A stretch of DNA of 64,000 nucleotides, taken from positions 100,399,544 through 100,463,543 of the forward strand of contig OW121852.1 of the NCBI GenBank assembly GCA_933228895.1. Reading direction: 5' to 3'. The notes beneath the pieces were generated by a model. It made no database searches. It saw only the letters and a list, made by a program, of their open reading frames with translations, and had not been told where the DNA came from. The DNA is from Platycnemis pennipes. Its lineage: Eukaryota > Arthropoda > Insecta > Odonata > Platycnemididae. The position numbers were made by a program, and so were the translations under genes. Shown one piece after another: positions 47,540 to 59,930 of this stretch (position 1 is its first letter; every line of letters begins with the position of its first letter).

Positions 47540-49214
47540 TGAGCGTAGCATGTGAAATAAGGGAATGAGCATTTTTAATATTTTGGTACATCAAAGGAAT
47601 ACTACTAATACCAGTAGGATTATGCCTCTAATTACTTATTCCTTTCAATTTTATCTTCACGAAGCGAAGATATCTTCTAATCTTCCTTAATAATATTTCT
47701 ATTTGTTGTACACATTTAAATTAGAGATAAGACTCTCATTCTGAATACGATGGTAGTCTACAACAGCAAAATGTCGGTGCCCAACAAAGTCCTCACCAGA
47801 CTGGAAAGCCGAGAAAACCTCTTCATCATAGAAATAAATCTTTGATCAACATGCAGTATCCAAAATTATTTCTAGCTTCATTATCATTTGAGTATTAATT
47901 AAATATGAATGAATGAACTAACCATATACTTCAATATCTCTCTATACTTATCCCCCTCTCATAGCGTACACATTTCTCAATGTCTATCTTTCCTTTAAAA
48001 TATCATCTTTATCTCACAATTTTCGCGTTACTGTTTATTCCCTTCTTAAATATTCATTGTTTTCTGTGCCACAGTCTCGTATTCCGCATTATTTCATTTA
48101 TTCTAATTGCTAACTCTTTACTTATCCTCTTTTTAAAATCCTTAAATCCATCATTCAAGTTATATACGTTATTATATGTCCACACTCATGCACTTCGTTG
48201 TTTTAAATGCACCGGTGCATTGCATGAAAGAAATTAATCATACAGAATGGTAATTTATTTATTCATTCTATACTGTATTCTTCCTAAAAGCTCTAGTCAT
48301 TACATTTCCTACTTTCTTCCATTTAATATGAAAAGAACATTTTCACCACTGTTCAGTCTCCTGCCGACTAACTTTTTAGACTATAAATTGGCCAACGGAA
48401 CGAAATTTCTGGCCAAATCAAACTAAAAGTGAGAAAGATAATACAGAAAGCTTTTTTCATATTCTTTATAAGCTTTAAAAAGCTCTGGAGAAATAATCAA
48501 TATGTTTTTTCCAAACCATTGTTTTTAATCAGAAGATTCTCATTATATAATGGAAGAATATGTATCCATTTTTTACTTCAGAAAGTTATTTCACAATTAC
48601 GTAACACACTTTCATTAATTCTTTAGTTCCAACTGTCTTCATTCTAGATCTGAATTTCTCAAAATCTTATTTTCTATCAATAGTTATCTGTTAAGAAACC
48701 CTAAAATTCCTGATTTTCTGAAAATAAAAGCTAGTAGAAGAAAGAAATATAAATCAAAAACAAAATAAGAAGAGCGTGGAAAAAAGGAAAAAATGTAGCC
48801 ATGTTGGACCTAGGAGTGTAAGGTTTTAAGGTACAATAGGCATAGATTTATGCTTTTAATGCTGGTGGCTAACTGCACGAATTAATTATTTAAACCTCTG
48901 AAATAGTTGCCAATAAAATATTAAGGAAAATGTTTCTTTACTTAGTACTGATAGCTGAGGCAAGGATAGGGCTGATGAAAATGATATGTAACTCTCAGAG
49001 GTTTATTGAAGAAGGAATATTAATAAACAGAGAATGTGACTTACGGTGAAGTATTTGGAATTCTTGGGTGATGGGAACAAAGCTTGTTTGAATATATCTC
49101 CAGGTTGAGTAGGTGAATGAAATATGTGATTTCCAGCTATGAAATTCTACCCGCCAACATGAAGGGATGAATGCTATTGTAATGATGAAGAGAATAGACG
49201 TTTTAGCTGTTATC
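47540..49214. other. AT-rich stretch without a gene
   Basis: Pyrimidine-rich at 47940-48200, otherwise unremarkable. Confidence 0.45.
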
Positions 49215-49298
49215 GATGGAAGTCAGATTGCTAATTTGAAGAAATTTGTTTCGTGTAGATACGTTAGATAAAAAAAAATTAGCAATCTGACTTCCATC
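49215..49298. repeat. Perfect 23-bp inverted repeat
   Basis: The arms at 49215-49237 and 49276-49298 are exact complements, separated by 38 bases. The core is GGAAGTCAGATTGCTAA. Confidence 0.9.
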
Positions 49299-49752
49299 AT
49301 AGCAATTAGCAAAGAAATAATTTGATAGACTAGTAATAAAGTTACGAAAAAACACAGACCACAGACAAGGAATATTCCGTGATAACCTATCATAACTGGT
49401 AAATAAATGATAATTCACTCTATTTCATTCGCTCATCACGACTACTCTCATTATTCACGAATGAATTGTACCTTATTTATCGTACTCACATTTTGGAAAT
49501 CCAGCACATAATACATTTTTCTCCATACTTAGCTTCATATTCCTTGCCCTTAGAGCAAATTTGAATGCGGTCATAAAGCCTAAAATGGATGTACGTATCC
49601 TATAATATATGGCTACTGCTATAAGTAAAGCCCTGAGTATGACTCTAAAATAATTTCTTTTCATTTAAAATACAATTTAATGCATTAATTTAAAAAGGTA
49701 AACACCACTGTAATGCTATTATAGAAAAATCAAGTAAACCTAGTTATCCCAT

Positions 49753-49912
49753 ACTATTTATCGGGTACAGATTCCGAGGCATACTCAAGGTACAATATTG
49801 TCCCTTGAGAAAGGCACGGATTTGTTGAAACCTTTTGAGCTGTACCCAATAAATGGTTTGGAAAAAAATAATAAGGTTCTCCACAAAGTAAGTTTGCGAA
49901 CCATTGATAATA
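49753..49912. repeat. Palindromic repeat, third member of the 2545/4986 family
   Basis: ATTTATCGGGTACAG (about 49758) pairs with CTGTACCCAATAAAT (about 49841). TTGAAACC lies just inside the right arm. The flank TCCACAAAGTAAG...GCGAACCATTGATA (49880-49912) matches the other two members. Confidence 0.5.
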
Positions 49913-51179
49913 CACTGTAATGCTACGCCGCTCTCAGTGATCGAATGTGAAAGAGAGATGATACCGCTGTAGTAAATTACTTTTCCTTGAATATTTTGCT
50001 ATCGAAACGTATGACAGATTAATTATTGGCACGAAAAATATTTATTTGTTGTTCCCGCAAACAATCATTGTTAGGTCTAAAGAAAACATAAAAAAGTGCA
50101 TACAAATATGTAAAATATAATAATATTTAATGAATCTTTTAATGGAGAAGTATCATTTAGTTGTTACTGTTATATTTTTCAGGTTTTTGCCCCCTTAATT
50201 AATATTAAAACGCAGTTTTTAAAATTTTTATAAAAAATTAAGATAAATGATTTAAAACCGGAGGAAAATCTCCAAAGCAAATTTTCAGTACTAAAAGCGA
50301 TGCCATGGTTATATTCATGTTTTACCTGTGGCTGGGGTATGGAAATGCGGTTTCGCTCAGTGTGATTCCATCGTTTGGCTTGCTTCAAAGGTAGTAAAAA
50401 CCTACAGTTCATAGTAACTGTAACAGCAGATTTATCAACCCTTCGAACGACAAATACTTCATTTTTAGTCAAAGACGTGAAAAATATCTCTTTTTTTCCT
50501 CTTTTTTATTTATTTCTTTTGGAGGTGGAAAATAGCATTTATCAACTACTTTCCTTACCTGTCATTTTTGTGAAGTATCCCCTTTCACGTAAGAGGCACA
50601 AGAGGCTATGGCTCGTACAAATATTATCAAAACACTATCTATGCTCTCAAGGTTAGGAAACGTTTGTGAGCAAATCAAGCACTGCCTTTTCTCCAAACCC
50701 TAGTTCTTCTCCACTGTTCACATTTGCTTTGTATTTGTAACCCGCTCCAGCATAAGGTTTGAAGTGAAATATATAACCACTAGCTGATACTAGACACCAT
50801 AATTTGAACCTAAATCGAATGCGTGAACATTTGAATCTAATGAGTATGAATCATTGTGTGGGTGTTTTCCTGCAGTGGGTTTTTTTTCCCGTGATGGACA
50901 TCAGTTAATATCCTCACGTTTTTTCCCACAACTGTACATATCTTTTACACATACCTTAAGTATCACTTGCATCTTGTTGATTTTACATGGTTTCCTAATC
51001 GAAACCTTACATTCATATTTTTCATATTGTATAACTATATTATATGTATTTATATAATATAGTTAATTTTGTAACTATATAATATATTTTTTCTTTGTCA
51101 TATTATCTTACTTATTTTTTCCTCAATGTAATTTTAATTATTTTTCTATTGTAATTTATATAAATTTTCAGAGTATAAA
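49913..51179. other. AT-rich, with a 13-bp inverted repeat
   Basis: TAACTATATTATA (51032-51044) pairs with TATAATATAGTTA (51053-51065). The region from about 50850 may already belong to the LINE 3' UTR that ends at 51303. Confidence 0.4.
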
Positions 51180-51303
51180 ATAACGTTTGCATGTATATAT
51201 ATGCTATATTTCATGTACTGAGGTGTGGTTAGACGGAAGAGGGGACTTTTTAGTCTTAATCTCGCCCCAATAAAGACGCTTATCAATCTATCTATCTATC
51301 TAA
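51180..51303 (+). mobile_element. LINE 3' terminus with microsatellite tail
   Basis: A segment with TTTTTAGTCTTAATCTCGCC, then CCAATAAAGACG and (TATC)n, has the layout of the 3' end of a non-LTR retrotransposon: AATAAA-like signal and short simple repeat tail. No ORF2 remnant is visible upstream, so the copy is heavily 5'-truncated. Confidence 0.5.
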
Positions 51304-52835
51304 CACCTTCATGAACATTTTCTCGAATACCATCAAAAGTAAGGCACCATCTGCACATCAATGGATAGTTCATGCGCAAATATTCCAAATTTGGAAAATT
51401 TTCAATTACGTTTGACAATGAAAGGTCTGAGTTTTGCAAATTTATCATTTACGTCGAGATAATCACTGTCTGTGAGTTGTATTTATCACTTTTTGATTTT
51501 ATCAAATCTATTTCTGAATATAGTTTTTTTAAACAATGAACACTTATAGTCAGTATATTTATTCTGTAATAACGAATCCAGAGTTGGATATTATATCCAG
51601 TAAGCAATAAAATCCCAATGAACTTAATTTTCAATCCAGTTAATTGAAAATTTTGTTCGTTTTTTTTGATTAAGTAATTCACTGAAAAGTCTACAATCAT
51701 ATCCAATAGATCGGCTTCACAAAATAAATGAAAAATCTAAAATGGTGTGACACTAAGGAAAGAGTTTTTCAAATGCTCTTGTGACATATTTACGGTGATA
51801 TGAGGCTTTGATATGTAGACTGGAATTGCATTCTTATCACATTTTATTTCAATGAGGGGTTTTTGGGCCTCTTTCCCTTGCTTGCTTTTGACAGAGATCA
51901 CGTAGACTCATGTTCAGGTATTGGTTGTGAGCTATGATTTTTCCAGGTAAACAAAATATCTCTCAGTATTGTCTCGTCGTTATCGTTCAAAATCATCACA
52001 TCGTCGTCTATATCTTCCTCATCTGATAATAGATCTACATCTGGAGGAAGAACCACAACGTCTGTCGGATTTTCTTTGTCCTCTCCGCCATCTTTGACTT
52101 CTTAACAAGCATCAAGTTCCTCTAAAACGGAGACGATTTCTTTTACAGTAGTGCATTTCTTTGAGCAACTCATCTGCAGTAAATTTCAGATAAAATTAGC
52201 CAGAGAAATGAAAAGTATGTTAATTTTAAGTGAATATTGGAAGTGAAACATTCTGGAAATTAAAAAAATATTGTAAATAGTAGTGTAAAAGAAATTACAT
52301 AAGCAAGTTTAGCTGTAAGACAAGAGGAAATTAATTTTCAGAAGTCTTGATACGCCACAAAGGGGTAACGGACGCCATATGAACGTGATTAGTGTCACAG
52401 ATGTACTAGAAGAGGAGATATCTAAACACCTCTTAAAAATCCAAAAGCACTTTAGTATACTAACACGATTGCTTAGGTAGAGGACTAAGCAAATTACGAA
52501 TCAAGTAACTCGGTGAAGACGGCCTCAATGATCGGAAGCGCCTTGATTTATGTTTCACCTGCATATTAGTTTGAAGGACGAAGTGACAACGCTTCCGCCC
52601 AACGTTGCGAAAACGCAACATTATTTTTGAAACACACCAATGATACTTCAAACTTGATTTCATCACTGTAGATGTTATTCATTGTCCTACTAAAGGACTA
52701 AATTATATTACTCAAAACGGTGTATTACATAATTTGGCAAACAGAGCTAAATTTTTTAAACAATACATTTTTTTAGGGAGATGAAGCTGCGTAAGATCCG
52801 TATGACCCCCATCTCAGATTTATTCGTTCAGTATA
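51304..52835. other. AT-rich stretch without a gene
   Basis: Frames of 68-85 codons without signature. Nothing else seen. Confidence 0.45.
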
Positions 52836-52837
52836 TA

Positions 52838-53703
52838 GGGTGAGTGGGGCTAAATGGACCGTTTTTCGTTTGCGGCGTCCTGGTGGGTGGATTTAGGCAA
52901 TTTTACTTCTGTAAACCTATCTTTCTTCTAGAAAATTTTGTGCTCTATAACCTACACACTTGTCAAGCCGTGTGAGCATCGGAAGTATGCTTTTATGGCC
53001 GTTTTTCGAAAAGTGCGTATCCGGTCCATTTTGCCCCACCGTGAGGCTAAATGACTAAATGGAAAAAGAATTGAATTAAAAATAAAATAAGCTATTTTGC
53101 TAACAAAAGTCATTCATTAGTATATATTCAGTTCCTTGAAAGAAAAATGTTCGACTGAATTTTTGCGTGGATTTTTCGCTGGGCGTGCGTGCTTCTTTGG
53201 AGCTACGAGTGAACTTTTGAGGGCCTCCTCAGCTAATAGATCCTCCATGATTTCCTTCTCCATGAAAGCAAAGAAAACGCCGAAATGCATGAAAAACACG
53301 CGGTCCATTTAGCCCCACAGCAAACGGACCATTGAGCCCCACAGCAAGTTTTGGCAGTGGGAAAGGCGCACAACAGAAATTCACGAGTTGATCCCCTGAA
53401 CTTCATTTTCTCCCAAAATAGCACTATCCACTTAAGAAGTGTACCAAAATTTACAATAATAACTTCACGAAAACTCTCAGTAAACAAAACTTTCGGAGCA
53501 CTAAATATTTTGAGTGGCCATACGATAACAAACACCAAAATATAAATGGGTTCGCAATGCCATAAATGGCGCAAAATGACTGAAATTACTTTGCGGTGCC
53601 ATAAGCCGCCTACAGTAAAAATTTGAACTCTCTAGCTTAACGGAAATGCCTGCTATTTCAAATTGAAGAAGTCAATTGCTGTCCATTTACACCCACTCTC
53701 CCC
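52838..53703. mobile_element. TA-flanked DNA transposon with G-rich inverted ends
   Basis: The left end reads GGGTGAGTGGGGCTAAATGG. The right end, read inward, gives GGGGAGAGTGGGTGTAAATGG; both continue into AC. Each is preceded by TA (52836-52837 and 53704-53705), fitting a TA target duplication as in Tc1/mariner-type elements. The motif GGTCCATTT(A/T)GCCCCAC recurs inside at about 53020-53039 and 53302-53321. Minus-strand frames of 63 codons (53117-53308, with a basic KKHARPAKNPRKN patch) and 113 codons are not recognisable as transposase. It is therefore probably non-autonomous. Confidence 0.7.
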
Positions 53704-53705
53704 TA

Positions 53706-54711
53706 CACACGGTACGAGGGGGTAGCGGTTTCTTAAAACATCCTGGATTTTACAATTGTGACATTTAGCATTTAATACAAAAATTGCCATGTCCAACTAA
53801 CACTCCTTGGTTCAAACATTTTTATCAATTTAAAAAAATATTATTTGGGAAATCACTCAATGCAAAAACATCATGCCTGACCTGCCATTGTATTTTATTC
53901 CCCAAATTTCATACCCAGTGATTTAGGTAGTCAACATATGTTTCTCTGTGGAAATGCAGTCATTGTGCAACGGATAACTGTGTTGAGGCTTTCTGCAGCT
54001 ATTTTATAATCCTTGAGCCAATCCAGCAGTTGCGAAAAGGGAGTCCAGGTGATATAAAAACTCCCAGAGAAATGAAAAAAAACCGGTTCCGCCATGGGGT
54101 TCCGTAATTTTAGCGTCCCAGCGGTGGGGAGTACGCAAACGGTTAATGGCAGGTTTTGGTAGGGACAGGAGCTGAGAAGCGTGTGTGAATCTGACCGTGA
54201 GATTTTGTGGAGGTGTTACGTGCAGACGTTTCCGTGGACATTTCGCCATTCGTCCTCTCGCCTAGTATTTGCCCCTCGAGTGGCGTTACCATGACAATTA
54301 CTTTTGTGGATAATTTCGTCCAGCTCAACGTTTCTCCTTCCCATTCCATTCGGAGAGAGAAAAATTCTGCTGCTCACCCCAGAGCATAAAATGGGAAATT
54401 TGACGAAGCATTTACAAAATTGGTGACAGCCGTATAACTTTCGTGGAGGAAAAAGTTTTTTGCCAGAAAACCTCAGATCCTCAATCGAAATTTTAAGAAA
54501 TATCTTAACCAAATTTCTTGCTAGGTGATTGTAATTTCCTGCTTCTACCACAAGCAATGGTTCACTCAGTTAAATAGAATAAGATTTGCATTTTGACCGA
54601 ATTAATTTATGATTGGTCATCAGCTCTGTTTCTCCTGTAACCTGCAGCACAAAAATATTTATTCCCACAAGAGTCACAATCCTTAAGTTAATACACTAGA
54701 AAGCTGTAGTC
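53706..54711. other. Nothing recognised; GC-balanced patch 54020-54400
   Basis: Overlapping frames of 60-113 codons occur on both strands of the GC-balanced patch. None has a signature. Confidence 0.4.
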
Positions 54712-54910
54712 ATCATCATCAGTATTTCAATCCTAGGATTGGTTTACTGCAGCCCTCCATTCTGCCCTATTCAGTGTTAATTCCCTCACGCCCTGGTATA
54801 TTTTCTCTTTCACGTCCTTCTTTATTTGCCCTATATATTTTTCCCTTGGCTTTTCTCGCGGGACCTTCATTTCAATCTTCTCCTCTATTATATATCCCTT
54901 CTATTATATT
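54712..54910 (-). mobile_element. RTE-like LINE 3' end (second copy)
   Basis: On the minus strand the frame reads EGKIEMKVPREKPREKYIGQ, then KKDVKEKIYQ and RAEWRAAVNQS, the C-terminal tail seen in RTE-like ORF2. It ends in CCTAGGATTGAAATACTGATGATGATG, essentially the terminus of 7013-7360. Only about 200 bp remain. Confidence 0.75.
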
Positions 54911-56186
54911 TCTAAAGCTTTAGTAAAGATTTGGTAATATTAAAAACTTATTTCACACGGTATAATTACTAAAGACCATTACTTTGGCCAGGATTGTTTT
55001 CATGTCGTGACTTCTGTGGAGACAAAAAAAGACGTAGGTTATAAACTGGCAAAATTGTTCCGGCAGCAAATTTCTAACAGTATCCCACAGATCCAAACTA
55101 TGCAAATATAAGAATTTTGTCTAGCACAAAAGTCTTGCAACTAAGATAACATTCAAATTCTTCACCTTTAAGTATTTTCTTCCATATTTTATCCCTAGTT
55201 CATTCCACAGTGAATAATAATAATAAATAATAACGGCACTCTTGTCACCTTCGTTTGAAATTCATAAATGGCAATTTCATAAAATAACCATTTTTTCTCT
55301 GTTACTCTTAATTTTGTATTCTTTAAATTTTAAAATCCATTAAAATCTCATTTTTTGTTCAAAGAAACTATAATTGGAACGAATTACTGCGTTATTATTG
55401 TTGTTTAGAATACATTTTTAAGTGCTTCCTTCAGATGATAAAAATAAGTGGCAATGATATTTTGTTCTTGGCACAATACCGAAAATATTTAATAAGTCTA
55501 TTTCAAAGTGGAATAACACAGTTTAGATCAGCTAGCACCCTTAAAATGTTCACTATTTTTAATTGTTTTTCAACTGTTAAACAAACAATTAAAATAAAGC
55601 GGTGAGGTCAATAAGCTTTTTTATACCACACGGCAGTGTGAGACATCCGTATTATATTGTCACGGGTAAGTGGCGTTAACATCCTCTTAAATTAGTTCTA
55701 ATCATTTATCGACGACATTAAAGAATCACGAGTTTGAGGGTCAAGCCAATAAAATTTCGACTATCAGTTTTCGGGGAATTAATTTTCTCTTTTCGGCTGT
55801 TTTACGTTGGCATGCTATGGTATTTGAAGTGCCTAGTCTTCATTACAGCGATATTGAATACCCTTTTCAGACCACCTCTCGTCTTCGTGCTGATTTCTGC
55901 CACGACGCATCTCGTTTTTCGTTAGCTCGGTCAGCTGTGCTTTAATTTTACCGTCTTTACAGCACCTTTCAAATGAAATAACTTAATGGAAATTCCTGCA
56001 AAATATATCTTTCAAAGACTCAAAATAACTCTCCTGTTCGAAGTCTACGTTTTCTTAACGGATGACATGCAAACAAAAATGTCTTTTCCACCCACAAACC
56101 GAATGCTGCTTTCAGATCGCCAACAGCTTAATTTTCTTGCTTTAATTTATTTCGGTCAAGATGACCTCAGCTAAACGCAACAGTCA
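54911..56186. other. AT-rich stretch without a gene
   Basis: Nothing recognised. Confidence 0.5.
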
Positions 56187-56978
56187 CTCATAACTAGTGA
56201 AGGACGGACCCAGGGATTTTGTCGGATTTGGATCCGGAACCGGACCCTTGCCAGGGTTTCGGATTTTTATCTTGTTTCGGATCCTTAATTTTAGATACTC
56301 TATTTTGAATTTCATTCTTTTTCTAATCCTAGATTTTTAATATATATAAAAACAGCAACAACAGAATTACCGAAAAACAGGTAAATTTAATGTAGAACAA
56401 ATCAACTTCCTATCATCTGTGTGAATAATATTTTCATGGATCAAGATTTACGGATGCAATAACTATATCTTATTACTTTAATATAAATATCACTTCACTT
56501 ATCACATACTCATCAATCAATACATTTTTTTAACCTATAAAACTATTCTTTAGAGTGCAGTGAAAAGAAACATTATAAGTTCATTTTCATTAATAAAGGA
56601 ATTAATTCCCAATTATTAATAAAATCCTCTATAGCTTTCAAACTATTTTTTAGGTACACAAATTAACATATTATAAAAAAATTTTATGCGGCCAAGAGAT
56701 TCCATTAATGGAATTTCTGGGGATTCCATTTTTAAGACGAAAAATTATTATAGAATATTTCAAGCAGCTAAACTAGTAGTTTTGCGATGTCTTATTAATA
56801 ATAATCTTTAAAATGAAAGTTGAGAATTTTATACTCCTAAGAAGAGGTTGTGCAACTCTGATCTTGAAATGAGATTACCCTTTTTTCATGCTACTAGAAG
56901 CAAAATTTCAAAAAATGACTCGGAGAATGACATGTAGGGAACCTGCAGTCTCCAAACTCAGGTAAGCCGACAATAGCA

Positions 56979-57028
56979 GAGTGGGGTAGTTGACTGCAGG
57001 TAATTAAGTTCGATTCTTATCGCTGCTT
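56979..57028 (+). repeat. tRNA-like B-box segment inside hAT
   Basis: GTGGGGTAGTTGACTG and AAGTTCGATTCTTATCGC sit at roughly tRNA spacing. Confidence 0.35.
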
Positions 57029-57377
57029 AAAATTTGTATTTCTGCCATTGAATCGAAAACTTAATCATCCTTCATTTCCAACCTTTGTATGTGGAAGTAT
57101 TCACACACAAAGGTTGGAAATGTCTAGGAATGGGAAGTCTTTTTTGCACTTCTATCGCTTAAACTAGATTTACAAATTCGTCACTCAAAACACATTGTAA
57201 AGTTAACGTAATAATTCCATATTTCAATTCTGTGATAAAAATTTTTTCCAATCATTTCACTAACGCCAAATTTTATTATTTTTTTAAATAAAGTAACATG
57301 AAAATTCTGATAATCTACTTTTTTAACTGCCTACTTGCATTACCCTACAAATACAGCATTGCCTGTATTCCTAGGCA

Positions 57378-57441
57378 GGTTAAGGATCAAACTCGCTACC
57401 GGCAGTACAGTAGCCCTCATTTTTAACAACTACGCTATCAT
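57378..57441 (-). repeat. tRNA-like segment inside hAT
   Basis: On the minus strand ATGATAGCGTAGTTGTTAA (A-box-like) is followed by GCGAGTTTGATCCTTAACC (B-box-like). Confidence 0.4.
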
Positions 57442-57449
57442 AGATTCAC

Positions 57450-57789
57450 GGGAAACTGGCGAATGTAGGCTACCCGCGTGATATTTGGCTTAATTTTTTT
57501 TTTCTCGCGCATCCAGGCCTATGGAGAAAAAAGTCAAGACGAGTATTTTTTTATTTTGTTTTAGTGGTATGGAAAAAATCTTCTTCTCATCTGGTGAACC
57601 CAGTTATACATACTCTCCTTGTCAGTATCTACCATGCCTACATTCCATTTGCGGGGCGCATCGATCACTAAGCCGCGAAATTTTAAAATCTCCGAACCAG
57701 ATGTGAATTTATACTGTCTTCGGATATGATTTCAGTAGCGAATGAAATAAAAGACCCGTAGATCTTAGGATCCGACCCGACCATCCTTA
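57450..57789. repeat. Direct repeat of hAT right end, inner copy
   Basis: GCGAATGTAGGCTACCCGCG through ACCCGTAGATCTTAGGATCC parallels 57983-58315 over its whole length with scattered differences. Confidence 0.85.
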
Positions 57790-57921
57790 AATTTATGAGT
57801 GGTACATTTGTGAATCTAATTTAAACGACCAAAGTATAATAAATAAAAGTGAGTATTCAGATGTAATGGTTTGAAATTGAATATGATAACACTTTCGATG
57901 CAATGACTGAAAGAAAAAATT

Positions 57922-57984
57922 GAACTGCGATAGGGATCGAACTTCGCGCAGACACTAGCTCTCGTTGTCCGCCTGATCCCGGCG
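57922..57984 (-). repeat. tRNA-like B-box segment inside hAT
   Basis: On the minus strand GCGAAGTTCGATCCCTATCGC forms a B box and T-arm-like hairpin. Confidence 0.35.
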
Positions 57985-58315
57985 AATGTAGACTACCCGC
58001 GTGATATCCTACGTATTTTTTACTCGCGATACCGGGGGTAATGGGGAAAAAAAGTCATGCTTCCCTATTTTGCTTCTAGTTTCACGGGAACATTTTCATC
58101 TAATTTCGTGACCTGAGTTACACATCCTCTTCTTGTCAATATCTACTGCACCTACATTCCATTCACCGGGCGCTTCGATCGATCAGCCGCGAAAATTTAA
58201 AATATACGATCCGGATCCGATTTTATTCCGAGTCTTTGGATCCGAATCCGGAACCGAGTGTAATGAAAGATCCACAGATCGTTAGATTCCGACGGATCCG
58301 ATCCGGCCATCACTA
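57983..58315. repeat. Direct repeat of hAT right end, outer copy
   Basis: GCGAATGTAGACTACCCGCG through to the terminal CGGCCATCACTA. This copy carries the boundary next to the target duplication. Confidence 0.85.
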
Positions 58316-58505
58316 CTCATGACTATTATCCAATGCACGAAATCAATTCCATTTTAATGATATATAACAATCATATGTAGCCAAAAAATGTTGTCAAATT
58401 TCATAATCGATTTTCTTTCAGACTAACTAACTTATCATTCATAAACTCTACTGTATTCATAAAACTGTAGGATGTTTCAAATCTGCCGCGTGAACGGTGG
58501 TGAAA

Positions 58506-58682
58506 TTCACATTAATTGCCATGTGAAAAACTTTTACCTGGACCAGGAATCGAACAATGGACCTTTGGCTTTCCGTGCCTGTGTGCAGAGTAGGTACTAC
58601 GCTACCCAGGAAACGTAATTCACATGGCAATGTTTCCATTCCCCGTCCACATGAAATTTTTTCACATGGCCATTAATGTGAA
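58506..58682 (-). repeat. tRNA-like unit enclosed in a 25-bp inverted repeat
   Basis: The arms 58506-58530 and 58658-58682 pair with one mismatch (core TTCACATTAATTGCCATGTG). Inside, on the minus strand, GGGTAGCGTAGTACCTACTC is an A box and CATTGTTCGATTCCTGGTCC a B box (58534-58616). A third partial copy, ATTCACATGGCAATG, lies at about 58616-58632. The tRNA-like part resembles 63140-63212. Confidence 0.7.
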
Positions 58683-58689
58683 TAAGGTA

Positions 58690-59884
58690 AAACTGTTGAA
58701 AAATACTTTTAAGGTACTTCGGCAATGCATGTAAATTTTTGTCACCTGTACTCCAGTAACAAGTAACTGTTTGAATCAGCATTTTACTATTTTACTTAAG
58801 TCCAGTCCAAATTTGAAAGGCAATGAGAAAAAGTCATGCTTAATTAATCGGGGGATGTTCAATTAATCCACGTCAGCTTATATAACTATGGATGAAGGCA
58901 AACATGCCAGTGGATGCTATCCTTTATTGGAATGAATAACGATACCCACATTTTTTCCGCATGTCATATTTTAGAATTAAAACTACCTGTCACTATTTGT
59001 TTATAGTAATATTAGCATAATTTATACGATCACTATCATGATTTTTAAATATAATTTAAGAGATGGAATAAGATTGGGAGTGATTTTTAAAATGAATCCC
59101 AACATATTGTTGTAAAAAGTTAAAAATTCGCTGACTCCCTCTTTTTCATGGCAGCAAGTAATGACTAACCCCGCCAGTTAAATCGATGCCTTTTACAAAT
59201 TCAAATCATTTCGAGATGGCTCCCTCCGAGTGAATGCAAAAATATTAACAACAGCTAATCGACAAATTCGGACCTGGCTCAATCCAAAAAAAATGTTAAT
59301 TTGTCCTAACCATTCTTTTATTGCATCATTTGACTTGGTTTCAATTACAAATTCACCCAAAAGGATGAACGTTCAGGCAAATGAGGCAATAACTTGGTGT
59401 GAAGAGAAAATAATTTTTAAACCTCACCGACTTGGAACTCATCACTAGTGTTAGTTTAAAGTATAAGGGGATAGTTTCCAAATAGTTTTCCTTTCTTCTA
59501 GTAAAAGTGTGAAATATTCAGTAGCCTAATTTTTGTTGTGCTTCACTAAAATTAACTCACTCTCAGTCTGGAGATTGAAGATATGAATGGTTGATTTCAA
59601 ATAGAAATATTTGGAATCTTCCGGCTACCGCGCACGGGAAAACTTACAGCTACTTACTCAAGCTCTGTGCAATCTGCAACGAATTCATATCTCTAAGATA
59701 GTGAACAATAAAACTAGGACTGACGGCGTCAAATATTACCAAGCATGTCCTACATATTTCTATGTAGTAGTTGAAGTTATCGCATTGGTTTGTGATAGTG
59801 ATTAACACAACACTAGACATAGAACACCATGAAGTTACTCTATTCAGTTTATTGAGACGAGAAATTTATTGAAACAAAGTTTTA
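58690..59884. other. Nothing recognised
   Basis: AT-rich, with short frames of 64-72 codons without signature. Confidence 0.45.
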
Positions 59885-59930
59885 TTCGTTCGAACATTCG
59901 ATTCGAACGCATTCGATAATTCGTTCGAAA
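59885..59930. repeat. TTCGAA-rich short palindrome cluster
   Basis: TTCGTTCGAACATTCGATTC and ATTCGATAATTCGTTCGAA form several overlapping palindromes. Such clusters occur near the ends of some hAT elements. No boundary or partner is visible. Confidence 0.35.

Larger units (their letters stand above)
56195..58315. mobile_element. Non-autonomous hAT element with duplicated right end
   Basis: The left end is TAGTGAAGGACGGACCC and the right end, read inward, TAGTGATGGCCGGATCG. The flanks CTCATAAC (56187-56194) and CTCATGAC (58316-58323) agree at 7 of 8 positions. Subterminal GGATCCG motifs are dense at both ends. The right-end segment occurs twice as a direct repeat, at about 57450-57789 and 57983-58315. 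The inner copy ends in CCGACCATCCTTA, a decayed terminus. No hAT transposase frame is visible. tRNA-like segments at 56979-57028, 57378-57441 and 57922-57984 are embedded. Confidence 0.85.

Noticed and set aside
51281..51303. Stand-alone GATA microsatellite
   Set aside because: It follows an AATAAA-type signal and a LINE-like tail, so it is better read as the element's 3' simple repeat.
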